This document shows positions 37,000-45,222 of a stretch of DNA of 64,000 bases, in pieces; position 1 is the first letter of the stretch; each line of letters starts with the position of its first letter. The position numbers were made by a program, and so were the translations under genes. The notes under the pieces are model-generated. The model searched no databases, was not told the origin of the DNA, and saw only the letters and a list, made by a program, of their open reading frames with translations. The DNA lies in contig JAVKEJ010000060.1 of assembly GCA_040221475.1 (NCBI GenBank), positions 1 through 64,000 of the forward strand, given 5' to 3'. Source of the stretch: WLXB01 sp040221475. Lineage in GTDB: Bacteria > Pseudomonadota > Alphaproteobacteria > Rhodospirillales > Rhodospirillaceae.

Positions 37000-38097
37000 A
37001 TGACCCACTCTAAGCTTCTTAGTTTGATTGGCGCACTTGCGTCCGTGCCCATGCTGGCATTAGCAGCAGACCAACCGCTTCCTTCAGAAATTGGTGCGAG
37101 AGATTTAGGAGGTGGACGACTCTTCGTAACCGCTGATGGGCTCACGCTCTATACTTATAAACGGGATAGTGAGCAGCCAGGCACGTCCACCTGTGTCGAC
37201 GAATGTGCAAGCACTTGGCCACCTGTAATTGCAAGCGAAGACGCAAAACCTCAAGGTGATTGGGAGCTGATTGCTCGGCCTGACGGTTCCCTGCAATGGG
37301 CGTATCGCGGTGAGCCTGTCTACCGGTATGTCAAAGATACGGTTCCAGGCACGATGGTTGGTGAGAAAGCGTCCGGGTCTTGGGACGTACTATATGAAGC
37401 GATTGAAACGCCACCCAATGTAATGATCAAACCAACAGTCCTCGGGCAAACACTCGCCATTCTAAATGGTCATACTATTTACACTGGGCCAGAATCAGAG
37501 TGTGAGGGAGTTTGCCTCACACAATGGAAGCCAGTGGAAGCGCCTTGGCTAGCTGGGCCGGTTAGCGATGATTGGACAATATCCCAGAGCGCAGATGGTC
37601 TGCCCCAATGGACTTATAAGCAGAAACCGCTTTTCACCTATGCTGGTGACTTTAACGCCGACGACCGCAACGGCTTAGACGCAGATGGTGGGTGGACGGT
37701 CATGGTTCTTCAAGACGCGCCCGGCATACCGGAATGGGTTACGTTTCAGGAAACCGACATAGGCCCAGTGATGGCTACGTCTGATCACATGACCCTTTAC
37801 TACTTATTAGGTGATTGGGAGACGATCCGTTTAACTACGTGTGATGAAGCGTGCGTTGCTGAGAACTGGGATCCCATCATTGCGCCCGAGAAAAACAGCT
37901 CAATAGGTAATTGGGCAACAGCGCCAACGGAAGATGGCCGCTGGCAATGGACATATCTCGGGCAGCCAGTATCAACCTTTAAGGGTGATCGCATGCCAGG
38001 AGATACCTACGGCGATAAATTCGGCACTGGCTCGGACATCAGGGGCGGTTGGGTTGCGATCCTGCAGGAGACGCTAATTCAGAATCTCGCGCGTTAG
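37000..38097 (+). CDS. Exported COG4315 (lipoprotein_15) repeat protein, module B
   Basis: 365 residues starting 7 bases after the DUF1552 stop. A signal peptide ends LALAAD. Three repeats are visible, with Cys pairs (STCVDECASTWPPV, SECEGVCLTQWKPV, TTCDEACVAENWDP), each followed by GDWE/GNWA and LQWAYRGEPVYRY-like blocks. It is the counterpart of 26361-27527. It closes module B. Confidence 0.85.
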   Translation: MTHSKLLSLIGALASVPMLALAADQPLPSEIGARDLGGGRLFVTADGLTLYTYKRDSEQPGTSTCVDECASTWPPVIASEDAKPQGDWELIARPDGSLQWAYRGEPVYRYVKDTVPGTMVGEKASGSWDVLYEAIETPPNVMIKPTVLGQTLAILNGHTIYTGPESECEGVCLTQWKPVEAPWLAGPVSDDWTISQSADGLPQWTYKQKPLFTYAGDFNADDRNGLDADGGWTVMVLQDAPGIPEWVTFQETDIGPVMATSDHMTLYYLLGDWETIRLTTCDEACVAENWDPIIAPEKNSSIGNWATAPTEDGRWQWTYLGQPVSTFKGDRMPGDTYGDKFGTGSDIRGGWVAILQETLIQNLAR

Positions 38098-38133
38098 ATC
38101 GCAACCGCTTATTTTTATATTTTGACCGACCAA

Positions 38134-38961
38134 TTACTGCTGTGGTGGAATATCAGTGGCTTCGTCCGGATTGATGCCTGACATGTCAAGCGGTAAGCCA
38201 CTCGTTGTGACGAACCCCGAGTTCTCTTGTACGATCCAATTATGAGTTGCGTCTGCAACCTCACGAATGAAATCCCCTTTATTTACAATAAATTCAAGGC
38301 CATTCTGAAAAAACGTCATCGGACCGCCAGTGACATAGATCATGGAATCGGTCTTTGCGCTGTTTGGGTTGGTGCTTCCGCCAGCTGCCAATTTTACGGC
38401 GCGCACAGAGTTGCCAGGAAACGTGTAGCGCTTGAGAGTGATCGCACCACCACCGCCTTCTTGAACGTCAGCACCTTTGACATGGGTGGGTGTGTTCTCT
38501 CCCGTCAGACTTGGCACGTTCCATGTAACGATAGTCGCATCCGAAGCGTCGCCAGAATTACGAAGCGCCCCAGACGGGAAGCTGACGACGTCGCCGGCCA
38601 CCAGTGAAGCAGTTTGATCACCGACTCCAACCTCTGCCTTACCTTCAAGCACATAAAGAAGGGTTTCATCGGTAATGGGATGTAAGACGCCGCCGTTGTC
38701 CTTATTGAAAGTCATGACGCGCACACGGCCTGTTGGCCAAACCACCTGCTTCGCTGTATATGTAACAGCGTTGTTCGGCGCGTTCGCGGTATCCGCACGG
38801 GCAGCAAATTTAACTTTATCACCGTCATTCCATGCGGCCATGGCAATAGACGGCAATGTTGAGTTTGCCATCACATAGACGTCATTACCCACTGGGGTCT
38901 CAGCAAACACGGGAAAAGACAAAAGACTAACACTAAGCACTGTGGCAAGAACGGTTCGCAT
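38134..38961 (-). CDS. Exported two-cupin-domain protein
   Basis: 275 residues with a signal peptide ending PVFAET. Cupin 1 has ETLLYVLEGKAEVGVGDQTASLVAGDVVSFPSGALRN. Cupin 2 has DSMIYVTGGPMTFFQNGLEFIVNKGDFIREV. It is a paralogue of the protein at 20280-21218 and is convergent with module B. The paired occurrence beside the racemase/MFS genes and beside module B suggests both cupins serve the same pathway. Confidence 0.78.
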   Translation of the reverse strand: MRTVLATVLSVSLLSFPVFAETPVGNDVYVMANSTLPSIAMAAWNDGDKVKFAARADTANAPNNAVTYTAKQVVWPTGRVRVMTFNKDNGGVLHPITDETLLYVLEGKAEVGVGDQTASLVAGDVVSFPSGALRNSGDASDATIVTWNVPSLTGENTPTHVKGADVQEGGGGAITLKRYTFPGNSVRAVKLAAGGSTNPNSAKTDSMIYVTGGPMTFFQNGLEFIVNKGDFIREVADATHNWIVQENSGFVTTSGLPLDMSGINPDEATDIPPQQ

Positions 38962-39425
38962 AAATTGAGCCTCAACATTTTGATGATACTATAGTTAGAC
39001 GATTACTATTCTCTCGTTATTTCAAGATAAAAGAGGCCATGGCGTTGCCAGGTGAATATACTTCTTGAAATAAAGCGTAATGCTCTTTGGTGGTCTCTGA
39101 TGAAAAAGTCCAATCAAATATTTCAAGATTCCACCTGATATTGTACAGCAGACCTTAACAAGGCTTGTTCGATTCTGGCTGTTCTGGGGTAAGTTGAGAC
39201 TCTGCTAAATGAATGTGTCTACATTAATTACGAGACTGTCTGTTACGATGAAACCGTTCCGGACCTTGATTTGCCGCTGAAATCCGAAAGAAGCGACACC
39301 TTAAAATCTGATCCGCCTTGTTAATCAATCTGCAATTAAAGCGCGGATGGGTGAGTGATGCAGGGCTCTTGATGAAATATCTTAATCATCATGCACCATG
39401 CACAAGCTCTTGAGGAATTAGTGTA
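38962..39425. other. Gap without a recognisable gene
   Basis: About 460 bases between divergently placed genes. Short stop-rich frames only. No repeat, tRNA or clear promoter was recognised. Confidence 0.4.
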
Positions 39426-39662
39426 ATGGTAAAAATCCTCAATCTAGATGAAATTAACCGAGTATTTGCGATACTGGAAGCCATATGCAGAGGCAATGGC
39501 CTAACAGTATCGGAAGTAGCACGAGCCACTAATATTTCGTGTGGCGCAGCAAATCGATACATACATTCGCTGGAACAGCTTGGTTATATCCTGAGGGAGC
39601 ATATGACCAAGCAGTACTTCGTTTCTTCCAAGCTCAAAGACCTCGCGAGCTATGGATCTTAG
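39426..39662 (+). pseudogene. Truncated IclR-type regulator (DNA-binding domain only)
   Basis: 78 codons encode an IclR-like winged helix (RVFAILEAICRGNGLTVSEVARATNISCGAANRYIHSLEQLGYI). The frame stops just after it. IclR proteins are normally about 250 residues with a C-terminal effector domain, which is missing; sequence to 39930 is stop-rich. An IS6 end remnant lies ~280 bases downstream, so loss by transposition and decay is likely. A free-standing HTH protein is less likely. Confidence 0.65.
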
Positions 39663-39937
39663 GACAAAGCGATTTACCGTTTGATAATCTTTATGCTGCT
39701 GATGAAATGCTGGCAATAGCCGCGTTCTAAGGAAGCTCTTACCGCGGCGGGATGTCGGTCACACCAGGACTTACATTCGGTCATCTTCTAGGTGAGCGAC
39801 TTCTACCGCTTACTGAGGCTACGCTTTTCGAAAACCCCATCCGCTTGAAATAAGCGGTGATCAAATGTAGATCATCAGGACTATCCTAAACGTCATATGC
39901 GATGCTTTGGAATATTTAAATTGATTTTTGATCCGAA

Positions 39938-39989
39938 GACGCTAAGACACGCTCACGGGTGACTCAAGCCGTTTTCCTCTGACAATGAC
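39938..39989 (-). mobile_element. Solo left end of an IS6-type element
   Basis: Reads as the left end of the IS copy at 57211-58020 in the same minus orientation: GACGCTAA, then CTCAAGCCGTTTTCCTCTG, then ACAAT. The element body that should extend to lower coordinates is gone. Confidence 0.7.
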
Positions 39990-40062
39990 TCAACTCTGCT
40001 ACGTAGTGACTTACATCACTCACGTTGCCTGAAAAATCAAAGAAATAGGAGTTTGAAAATAA

Positions 40063-40674
40063 ATGGACGTCGAACTGCAAGGTCTCTCCGAGAGTGATGC
40101 CTATGCACTATTTAGCCAAATTATTATTCCTCGCCCGATTGCCTGGGTATTAAGCGATAACGGCAAGGAATATGGCGCCGAACGTTGGAACCTTGGACCC
40201 TTTTCTTATTTTAATGGCATCACCAGTGACCCACCGATGGTCATGTTTTCAATTGGTGATGGTATGGCTGGAAAGATCAAAGATACGCATCGTAATTTGA
40301 AAAATAATCCTGAGTGCGTCATCAGTTTAGCGTCTGTAGACCAAGCTAAGGACATGCAAAATTCATCTGAAGATTTGCCTGCAGGCGAGAGTGAAGTCAA
40401 AAAGTTTGATATCGCTTTGAGTGACTGGGACTGGTCAGTTCCACGTGTGGCAGCAGCGCCAGTGTCTATGGGTTGCATTGCTCGCCAGTTCACACGTGTT
40501 GGGAACACCGAACAAATTTTGGTGTTTGCTGAAATCAGCCGTCTTTGGGTACGTGATGATGTAGGCGCATTCGACGTGAAAGGTCAGTTGCGAATTGATG
40601 TGAAAGCGTTCAACCCGCTAGCGCGTGTAGGCAAGGGGGCTTATGCCCGGCTTTCAGAGATATTTAGAGTCTAA
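40063..40674 (+). CDS. Flavin reductase family protein (FMN-binding split barrel)
   Basis: 203 residues. The typical opening is YALFSQIIIPRPIAWVLS, followed by NLGPFSYFNGITSDPPMVMFS, with GKIKDTHRNLKNNPECVIS for FMN phosphate contact, and the usual end FNPLARVGKGAYARLSEIFRV. Family members reduce or bind FMN and often feed two-component monooxygenases, or act on aromatic or flavin substrates. The gene is flanked by solo IS6 ends, the right one starting 3 bases after its stop, so it may have moved as an IS6-bounded unit. It appears intact. Confidence 0.9.
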   Translation: MDVELQGLSESDAYALFSQIIIPRPIAWVLSDNGKEYGAERWNLGPFSYFNGITSDPPMVMFSIGDGMAGKIKDTHRNLKNNPECVISLASVDQAKDMQNSSEDLPAGESEVKKFDIALSDWDWSVPRVAAAPVSMGCIARQFTRVGNTEQILVFAEISRLWVRDDVGAFDVKGQLRIDVKAFNPLARVGKGAYARLSEIFRV

Positions 40675-40676
40675 AG

Positions 40677-40752
40677 GGCTTTGTCTGAGTAAACTCCTGA
40701 TGCGTGCAAAATTCATGCTGTTGCTATCCTCAACCTGTAAGTTGACGCCATC
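40677..40752 (-). mobile_element. Solo right end of an IS6-type element
   Basis: Begins GGCTTTGTCTGAGTAAACTC, the terminal repeat also found at the right ends of both full IS6 copies. It continues through the reverse complement of the last codons of the transposase (CTCAACCTGTAAGTTGACGCC). The remainder of the element is missing. Confidence 0.8.
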
Positions 40753-40759
40753 CACACAT

Positions 40760-41020
40760 GACAATGCCGAGGGGAGAGAGGTCTCTCTAACCCAGAGACT
40801 GGTTGGCTGTGTGCGCAGTCACCAGCGAACCTTTCTCATACGATTTCCCTGTTAAACAGGGAATTAACAGGGAAAATTTTGATTTTTGGACAATTTTACG
40901 TGAATTGAGGCGGTAAACGCCGCGGAAACGCTGGCATTAGGACCCAAATTCCCTAAACAAAGAACAGGGAACGATATTAAAGGGATCAGGGAATGTTTGT
41001 TAAAGAGCAGGGAATGCAAA
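40760..41020. repeat. CAGGGA-rich intergenic repeat, copy R1
   Basis: About 260 bases shared with R2 (42431-42691) in the same orientation. It contains the palindrome TTCCCTGTTAAACAGGGAA, the half-palindrome AACAGGGAAAA, then AATTCCCTAAACAAAGAACA and further spaced CAGGGAA words. Similar elements recur in alphaproteobacterial genomes in my recollection, but their function is not established. A short frame ending RLVGCVRSHQRT...IRFPC runs through it; I do not count it as a gene. Confidence 0.75.
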
Positions 41021-41111
41021 TTGCCGCGAATGAAGTTCTGGAAAACGTCACTGTTCGGATCAAAACGTGTTAAGTTCAATTGTCGTATAAGTCGAAATTC
41101 ATGGAATAATT

Positions 41112-41426
41112 ATGCACGCTGATATTGCCGCTAAACGATCAGATTTGATCGCTCTTTGCCGCCAGTTTGGCGTTGCACGGTTCGAGGTATTTGGCTCAGC
41201 CGCACGCGGAAATGACTTCGATACCGAACACAGCGACGCAGATTTTCTCGTCACCTTTGAGCCGGAGACTCGCAATGATCTGGCTGTCTTCATCAACTTC
41301 AAGGACGCGCTGGAAGCGCTGCTCGGTCGTCCTGTAGATCTTGTCGAACGTGAAGCCGTCGAGTCTAGCCGAAATCATATTCGCCGCAACGCCATTCTCG
41401 CTGGAGCCCAAGCCATCCATGGCTGA
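41112..41426 (+). CDS. MNT-type nucleotidyltransferase (antitoxin of a HEPN/MNT pair)
   Basis: 104 residues. The nucleotidyltransferase core is FEVFGSAARGNDFDTEHSDADFLVTFEP, with the GSxxR and DxD elements intact, and LLGRPVDLVE follows. Such minimal MNT proteins neutralise a HEPN RNase toxin, in studied cases by AMPylating it. The partner overlaps it by 8 bases and is cut by an IS6 element, so this gene may now be an orphan. Confidence 0.88.
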   Translation: MHADIAAKRSDLIALCRQFGVARFEVFGSAARGNDFDTEHSDADFLVTFEPETRNDLAVFINFKDALEALLGRPVDLVEREAVESSRNHIRRNAILAGAQAIHG

Positions 41427-41575
41427 TGAGTCGAAACCGGCCCCGCCCGGTGGTGGTGCGCCAGGATCTCAGTCACCGAAAGAGCACAGAAGCCCTGACG
41501 TTCAAAGTGATCGTGACGCTGCCTTCCTGTTAGATATGCTACTGGCTGCCCGCGATGCCCAGGCCTTTGTCGAAG
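41419..41575 (+). pseudogene. HEPN toxin gene truncated by IS6 insertion
   Basis: Starts at ATG 41419 inside the MNT gene. After a Pro-rich leader it reads DRDAAFLLDMLLAARDAQAFVEG, the usual first helix of DUF86/HEPN proteins. At 41576 the IS6 left terminal repeat begins and the frame ends inside it at 41601. The RX4-6H catalytic motif expected later is missing, and no 3' part is seen after the IS at 42386. Toxin inactivated. Confidence 0.75.
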
Positions 41576-42385
41576 GGCAGTGTCAGAGGAAAATACCTTG
41601 AGCTGGGGTATTAGCGCCCATTAACCTCTTTGGATGAAAAATCCATTCCGTTATTTCAAGACATCGCCCGAGATCATCCGCTTGGCCGTGATGATGTATG
41701 TCCGTTTTCCACTTTCATTGCGACAGGTCGAAGACCTGCTCCATGAACGAGGCATAGACATCAGTCACGAGACGGTCCGTTATTGGTGGAATCGTTTCGG
41801 GCCATTGTTTGCGGCTGAGATACAAAAGAAGCGCTCTGCTCAGTTGATGCACCATACTCAATGGCGTTGGCACCTTGATGAGGTATTTGTAAAAATTGGT
41901 GGCGAAAACCATTACCTATGGCGTGCAGTCGATCATGAAGGTGAAGTGCTTGAGTCCTTTGTTACGAGGAAGAGGAATCGCAAGGCTGCCCTATCGTTTC
42001 TACGTAGGGCCATGAAGCAATATGGTCTCCCAAAAGTCATTGTGACGGACAAACTTCGTTCCTATCGAGCGGCAATGAAGCAAATTGGAATTGCGGATCG
42101 CCAGGAAACTGGTCGATGGCTCAATAATCGAGCTGAGAACTCACATCAGCCGTTCCGACGACGGGAACAAGCTATGGGGAAGTTTAGGAGTACCGCATCA
42201 CTTCAGAAATTCACTTCGATCCACGCTTCGGTTCACAATCATTTCAACCAAGGACGTCATCTAGCCAGCCGCCAAATCTTCAAGCTCAATCGTGTCACCG
42301 CGCTGGCTGAATGGCGTCAACTTACAGGTTGAGGATAGCGACAATATGAATTTTGCACGGATCAGGAGTTTACTCTGACAAAGCC
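41576..42385 (+). mobile_element. Complete IS6-family insertion sequence, copy 1
   Basis: 810 bases from GGCAGTGTCAGAGGAAAAT to the inverted end GAGTTTACTCTGACAAAGCC. It carries one transposase gene. The 8 bases on each side (TGTCGAAG and GGCGACAC) are not identical, so no target duplication is seen, as expected after IS6 cointegration or recombination. Confidence 0.88.
41634..42332 (+). CDS. IS6-family DDE transposase, copy 1
   Basis: 232 residues, full length for IS6. The N-terminal zinc-finger-less HTH region (RQVEDLLHERGIDISHETVRYWW) precedes the DDE catalytic core: first D in RWHLDEVFVKI, second D in VIVTDKLRSYRAAM, E in NNRAENSHQPFRRRE. It appears intact. By eye it is about 85 percent identical to the copy at 57264-57962, so the two are not a recent duplication. 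Confidence 0.93.
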   Translation: MKNPFRYFKTSPEIIRLAVMMYVRFPLSLRQVEDLLHERGIDISHETVRYWWNRFGPLFAAEIQKKRSAQLMHHTQWRWHLDEVFVKIGGENHYLWRAVDHEGEVLESFVTRKRNRKAALSFLRRAMKQYGLPKVIVTDKLRSYRAAMKQIGIADRQETGRWLNNRAENSHQPFRRREQAMGKFRSTASLQKFTSIHASVHNHFNQGRHLASRQIFKLNRVTALAEWRQLTG

Positions 42386-42430
42386 GGCGACACAAAAGTC
42401 CAGCTGGCCCGTAAGCGTTTGAACTCTTTA

Positions 42431-42691
42431 GACAATGTGGGAAAGGGGAGAGAAGTCTCTCTAACCCTGAGACTGGTTGGCTGTGTGCGCAGTCACTGGC
42501 GGACTCTTCTCATGCGATTTCCCTGTTAAACAGGGAATTTACAGGGAAAAGTTCATTTTTTGGCCGTAATTGCGGGAATCTATTGTCTGTACCCCTTGTA
42601 TTACCTGGGTTCTAGGGCACAGTTCCCTAAATAAAGAACAGGGAATTTTAGAACAATAACAGGGAAATATTTTGCTAGATCAGGGAAGTTA
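42431..42691. repeat. CAGGGA-rich intergenic repeat, copy R2
   Basis: Direct copy of R1: GGGGAGAGAAGTCTCTCTAA, then GACTGGTTGGCTGTGTGCGC, then TTCCCTGTTAAACAGGGAAT and several CAGGGAA words to about 42691. Together with R1 it brackets the HEPN/MNT pair and IS6 copy 1. The 45 bases between the IS end and R2 (42386-42430) hold no gene. Confidence 0.75.
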
Positions 42692-42751
42692 TAAAGGCCT
42701 TGTTACGAAAACCTCAAACGGATGAAGTTTTCGTATGGGATGAGCATAAAC

Positions 42752-43951
42752 TCAATCTATTGAATAGGATTCTCGAACGACGTTAATCATGGATGAGGAC
42801 AAAAGATAATCTTTGGCTAAAGCCGGGTCCGCGGCGACATCCATCAGATGCAATAACTTGGCTTCATGTTGCGCTTTATCTTTGTTCTCCAAGTCTTCCT
42901 TATTGCGGATGGATTGTTCTTGAACAAATTTGGTGGCAACAATGCGGCGTTGTCTGTCGTAAACGTCAAGTACAGAGTCATTGGCTCCGTCTCTTATGGC
43001 GACAAGCTTCTCACCTAGGTTAACGGCATCATGAATCCCGCCGTTCATGCCCATCCCGCCGAGTGGATTGTTGACGTGAGCCGCATCACCAGCGAGCAAT
43101 ACCCGTCCCTTACGATAAGTCTCTGCAACTCTCTGATTCACGGCGTAAATATTTCTATGTGCAATTTCTATGGGATCTTGGGTTTGAGTTAGATCCCGCA
43201 TGATCCTTTGGACGTTGCTTTCTTGTAAGAGGGCATCGTCACTCTGGCTCGGATCTGCAGGAACGGACAATCGCCACAGATTGTTGCACCGAATGATCGT
43301 CATCCATTCGCCTGGGTCTGCGATGTAATTGACGTAGGACAGGCCTTTTAGGTGGTTCTCTAGCGGGTAAGCCGTGCTCACTACGATGAACTTCTCTGGA
43401 TAGGTGAATCCTGGAAAGTCTATATGGGCACTCCGCCGGACAATACTTGGGCCGCCATCTGTGCCCACGACATAAGAGGCTGAGAGTCTCTTCAGTCCTT
43501 CAGAGGTTTCAATTTCTAGTCTAACGCAGATGTCCTCTTGATCGACCTGAATAACTTTGTGACCGAACAACACATCAATTAAAGGTTCACGTTTTAAGCG
43601 CTCACATATCAACCTTGTCAGACGAAACTGCTCGACTTGTGCGCGGTAGGGGTGCTGTGTTTCCTCTTTCAAAACGTCTAGGTCAAACTCGGCATATCGT
43701 TCGGTTCGTCTGTCCCGAAACTGAAATTTCGGGCAAATAAGGCCGAGAGATAAAAGCTCTTCTACTAAGTCAAGATCATCCAGCATATCGAGAGTCGGCG
43801 GATGAAAGGTTGAGGCACGTAGATCTTCCCTGAGATCGCTCTCCTGCTCGAGCAGCACTGAAGGTATTCCGTTTTTGGCGAGCGCGTACGCGAGTACGCA
43901 TCCTACTGGTCCCGCGCCGACGATAACCACAGGGTCCTTAAACACGTTCAA
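42752..43951 (-). CDS. Class A FAD-dependent aromatic hydroxylase (PHBH/MhpA-like)
   Basis: 399 residues from TTG 43951, with GGAGAC upstream. FAD motif 1 is VVIVGAGPVGCVLAYALAKNG. The DG motif is YVVGTDGGPSIVR and the second GD motif is RVLLAGDAAHVNNPLGGMG, all typical of single-component flavoprotein monooxygenases that hydroxylate phenolic rings using NAD(P)H. It lacks the long C-terminal thioredoxin-like domain of phenol hydroxylase. First catabolic gene inside the IS6-bounded region; a 111-base gap separates it from the NmrA-like gene on the same strand. Confidence 0.9.
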   Translation of the reverse strand: MNVFKDPVVIVGAGPVGCVLAYALAKNGIPSVLLEQESDLREDLRASTFHPPTLDMLDDLDLVEELLSLGLICPKFQFRDRRTERYAEFDLDVLKEETQHPYRAQVEQFRLTRLICERLKREPLIDVLFGHKVIQVDQEDICVRLEIETSEGLKRLSASYVVGTDGGPSIVRRSAHIDFPGFTYPEKFIVVSTAYPLENHLKGLSYVNYIADPGEWMTIIRCNNLWRLSVPADPSQSDDALLQESNVQRIMRDLTQTQDPIEIAHRNIYAVNQRVAETYRKGRVLLAGDAAHVNNPLGGMGMNGGIHDAVNLGEKLVAIRDGANDSVLDVYDRQRRIVATKFVQEQSIRNKEDLENKDKAQHEAKLLHLMDVAADPALAKDYLLSSSMINVVRESYSID

Positions 43952-44062
43952 TTTTGTCTCCTGCTTCTAAGAGGTCATTTTTCAAAATGATGTGTCTTCA
44001 TGTGATCCGATCATCTGATGGCGGCCTACTTGCCACCTACTTAGCATCAGCTTGAGTTTTAA

Positions 44063-44938
44063 TCAGGCACGGTTGCCGTGTTTTGCGATGCGTCTTACAT
44101 AATCTTCGTACCCGCTTGGTTCTCGACCCAAAATCCATCGCAGAATGTTTGAGTTCCCGAGAAAACCATACCGATCATAGTGTTGATTCATGACCTTCAT
44201 TTGCTCGACGCGATCATCATCAGCTCCATTTTTACGTGCTTTGGCTTCCAAATCTTCTAGGGAGACCTGCATAGCCGTTATCGGTCTGCCGAGGATACGT
44301 GAAATAATGCCTGCCATGTCAGACTGGCTGAGCGCCTCAGGCCCGGCCAGCTCATAGATGGCGTAAGTATGAAGTGCAGGATTTGTAGCGACGATGGCGG
44401 TGACTTCCGCAAGATCTTTAAGGTCAACCACATTGAATTTGACCTTCGTATTGAACGGCATGGCATGGACTCCGGTATCCAGTAACTTTGCCCATATCGG
44501 CTCAAGGTGCTGCATATAACGGATCGGCTGAAGTATCGTGTAGGGCATGCCCGACTCCACAATTGCCTCTTCTGCATCCAACTTCAGCCGATGATGCCGC
44601 ACTTCACGGCGCAGGGTGTGCATAACCGAATAATAGACTAAATGGCCGACGCCTTGATCTAACGAGGACTTGACGAGGGACTTAGTAATTTCCACTTCTC
44701 TCGGGTGCATTGGCGGGCCGATATGAACCACGGCCTCACATCCCTTGACCGCTGCCTGTAGCGCGAGGCTATCCTCAAGATCGCCGATGGCGTAATCGGA
44801 CGCTCCGAGGTCTTTCAATACAGGCCATTGCACTTCTGAGCGTAAAAACGCTCGCACGGACCCGCCGCGCTGCGCAATGGCGCTCACAACAGATCGACCT
44901 GTGCGTCCGTGCGCCCCGGTGATGAGTATCTTGGCCAT
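44063..44938 (-). CDS. NmrA-like NAD(P)-binding protein
   Basis: 291 residues. The Rossmann motif is ILITGAHGRTGRSV, followed by AVKGCEAVVHIGPP and the NmrA/atypical SDR region MPYTILQPIRYMQHLEPIW. Such proteins are NAD(P)H-dependent reductases or redox sensors. It diverges from the TonB receptor gene, with a palindromic site in between. The substrate is unknown. Confidence 0.88.
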   Translation of the reverse strand: MAKILITGAHGRTGRSVVSAIAQRGGSVRAFLRSEVQWPVLKDLGASDYAIGDLEDSLALQAAVKGCEAVVHIGPPMHPREVEITKSLVKSSLDQGVGHLVYYSVMHTLRREVRHHRLKLDAEEAIVESGMPYTILQPIRYMQHLEPIWAKLLDTGVHAMPFNTKVKFNVVDLKDLAEVTAIVATNPALHTYAIYELAGPEALSQSDMAGIISRILGRPITAMQVSLEDLEAKARKNGADDDRVEQMKVMNQHYDRYGFLGNSNILRWILGREPSGYEDYVRRIAKHGNRA

Positions 44939-45006
44939 ACCGCCCCAGTCCCTTCATGGTCAGTTCCATTAGCGGCGATAGTTCAGCTTTCAAAGGGCCA
45001 ACTCTA

Positions 45007-45090
45007 ATACCGATATCTGATGACGGTATAAGTCTACCGGTGGAAGGGCGACAAAAGCTCATGTTTTTGTCCCTATAACCGCTCGGTATG
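45007..45090. promoter_or_regulatory. Candidate regulator-binding palindromes in the NmrA/TonB divergent region
   Basis: ATACCG-N11-CGGTAT at 45007-45029 is a perfect inverted repeat of LysR type, and ACCGCTCGGT at 45078-45087 repeats the same half-sites more closely spaced. A related ATACCGCTATC lies at 50797 upstream of the alpha/beta-hydrolase gene. The LysR gene at 52978 is the natural candidate regulator. Inference from symmetry only. Confidence 0.4.
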
Positions 45091-45222
45091 TAGGAATCAG
45101 GTATCTATATTTGCGCCGTCAAGCAAACATGAGCACAACTATTTTCCTCAAATAAATGGACGCGATTGGCGCGAATTAGACCATTTCCAGCGCCCACACG
45201 GCGCCCAAGGGGAGGAATGACA

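Noticed and set aside
40643..40855. 70-codon frame running from the IS6 solo end into repeat R1
   Set aside because: It reads through the IS right end and the repeat, so it is a chance frame made of mobile sequence.
40760..42691. CAGGGAA words suggested a CRISPR-like array
   Set aside because: Units are only 7-8 bases, unevenly spaced and partly palindromic; there are no constant-length spacers and no cas genes.
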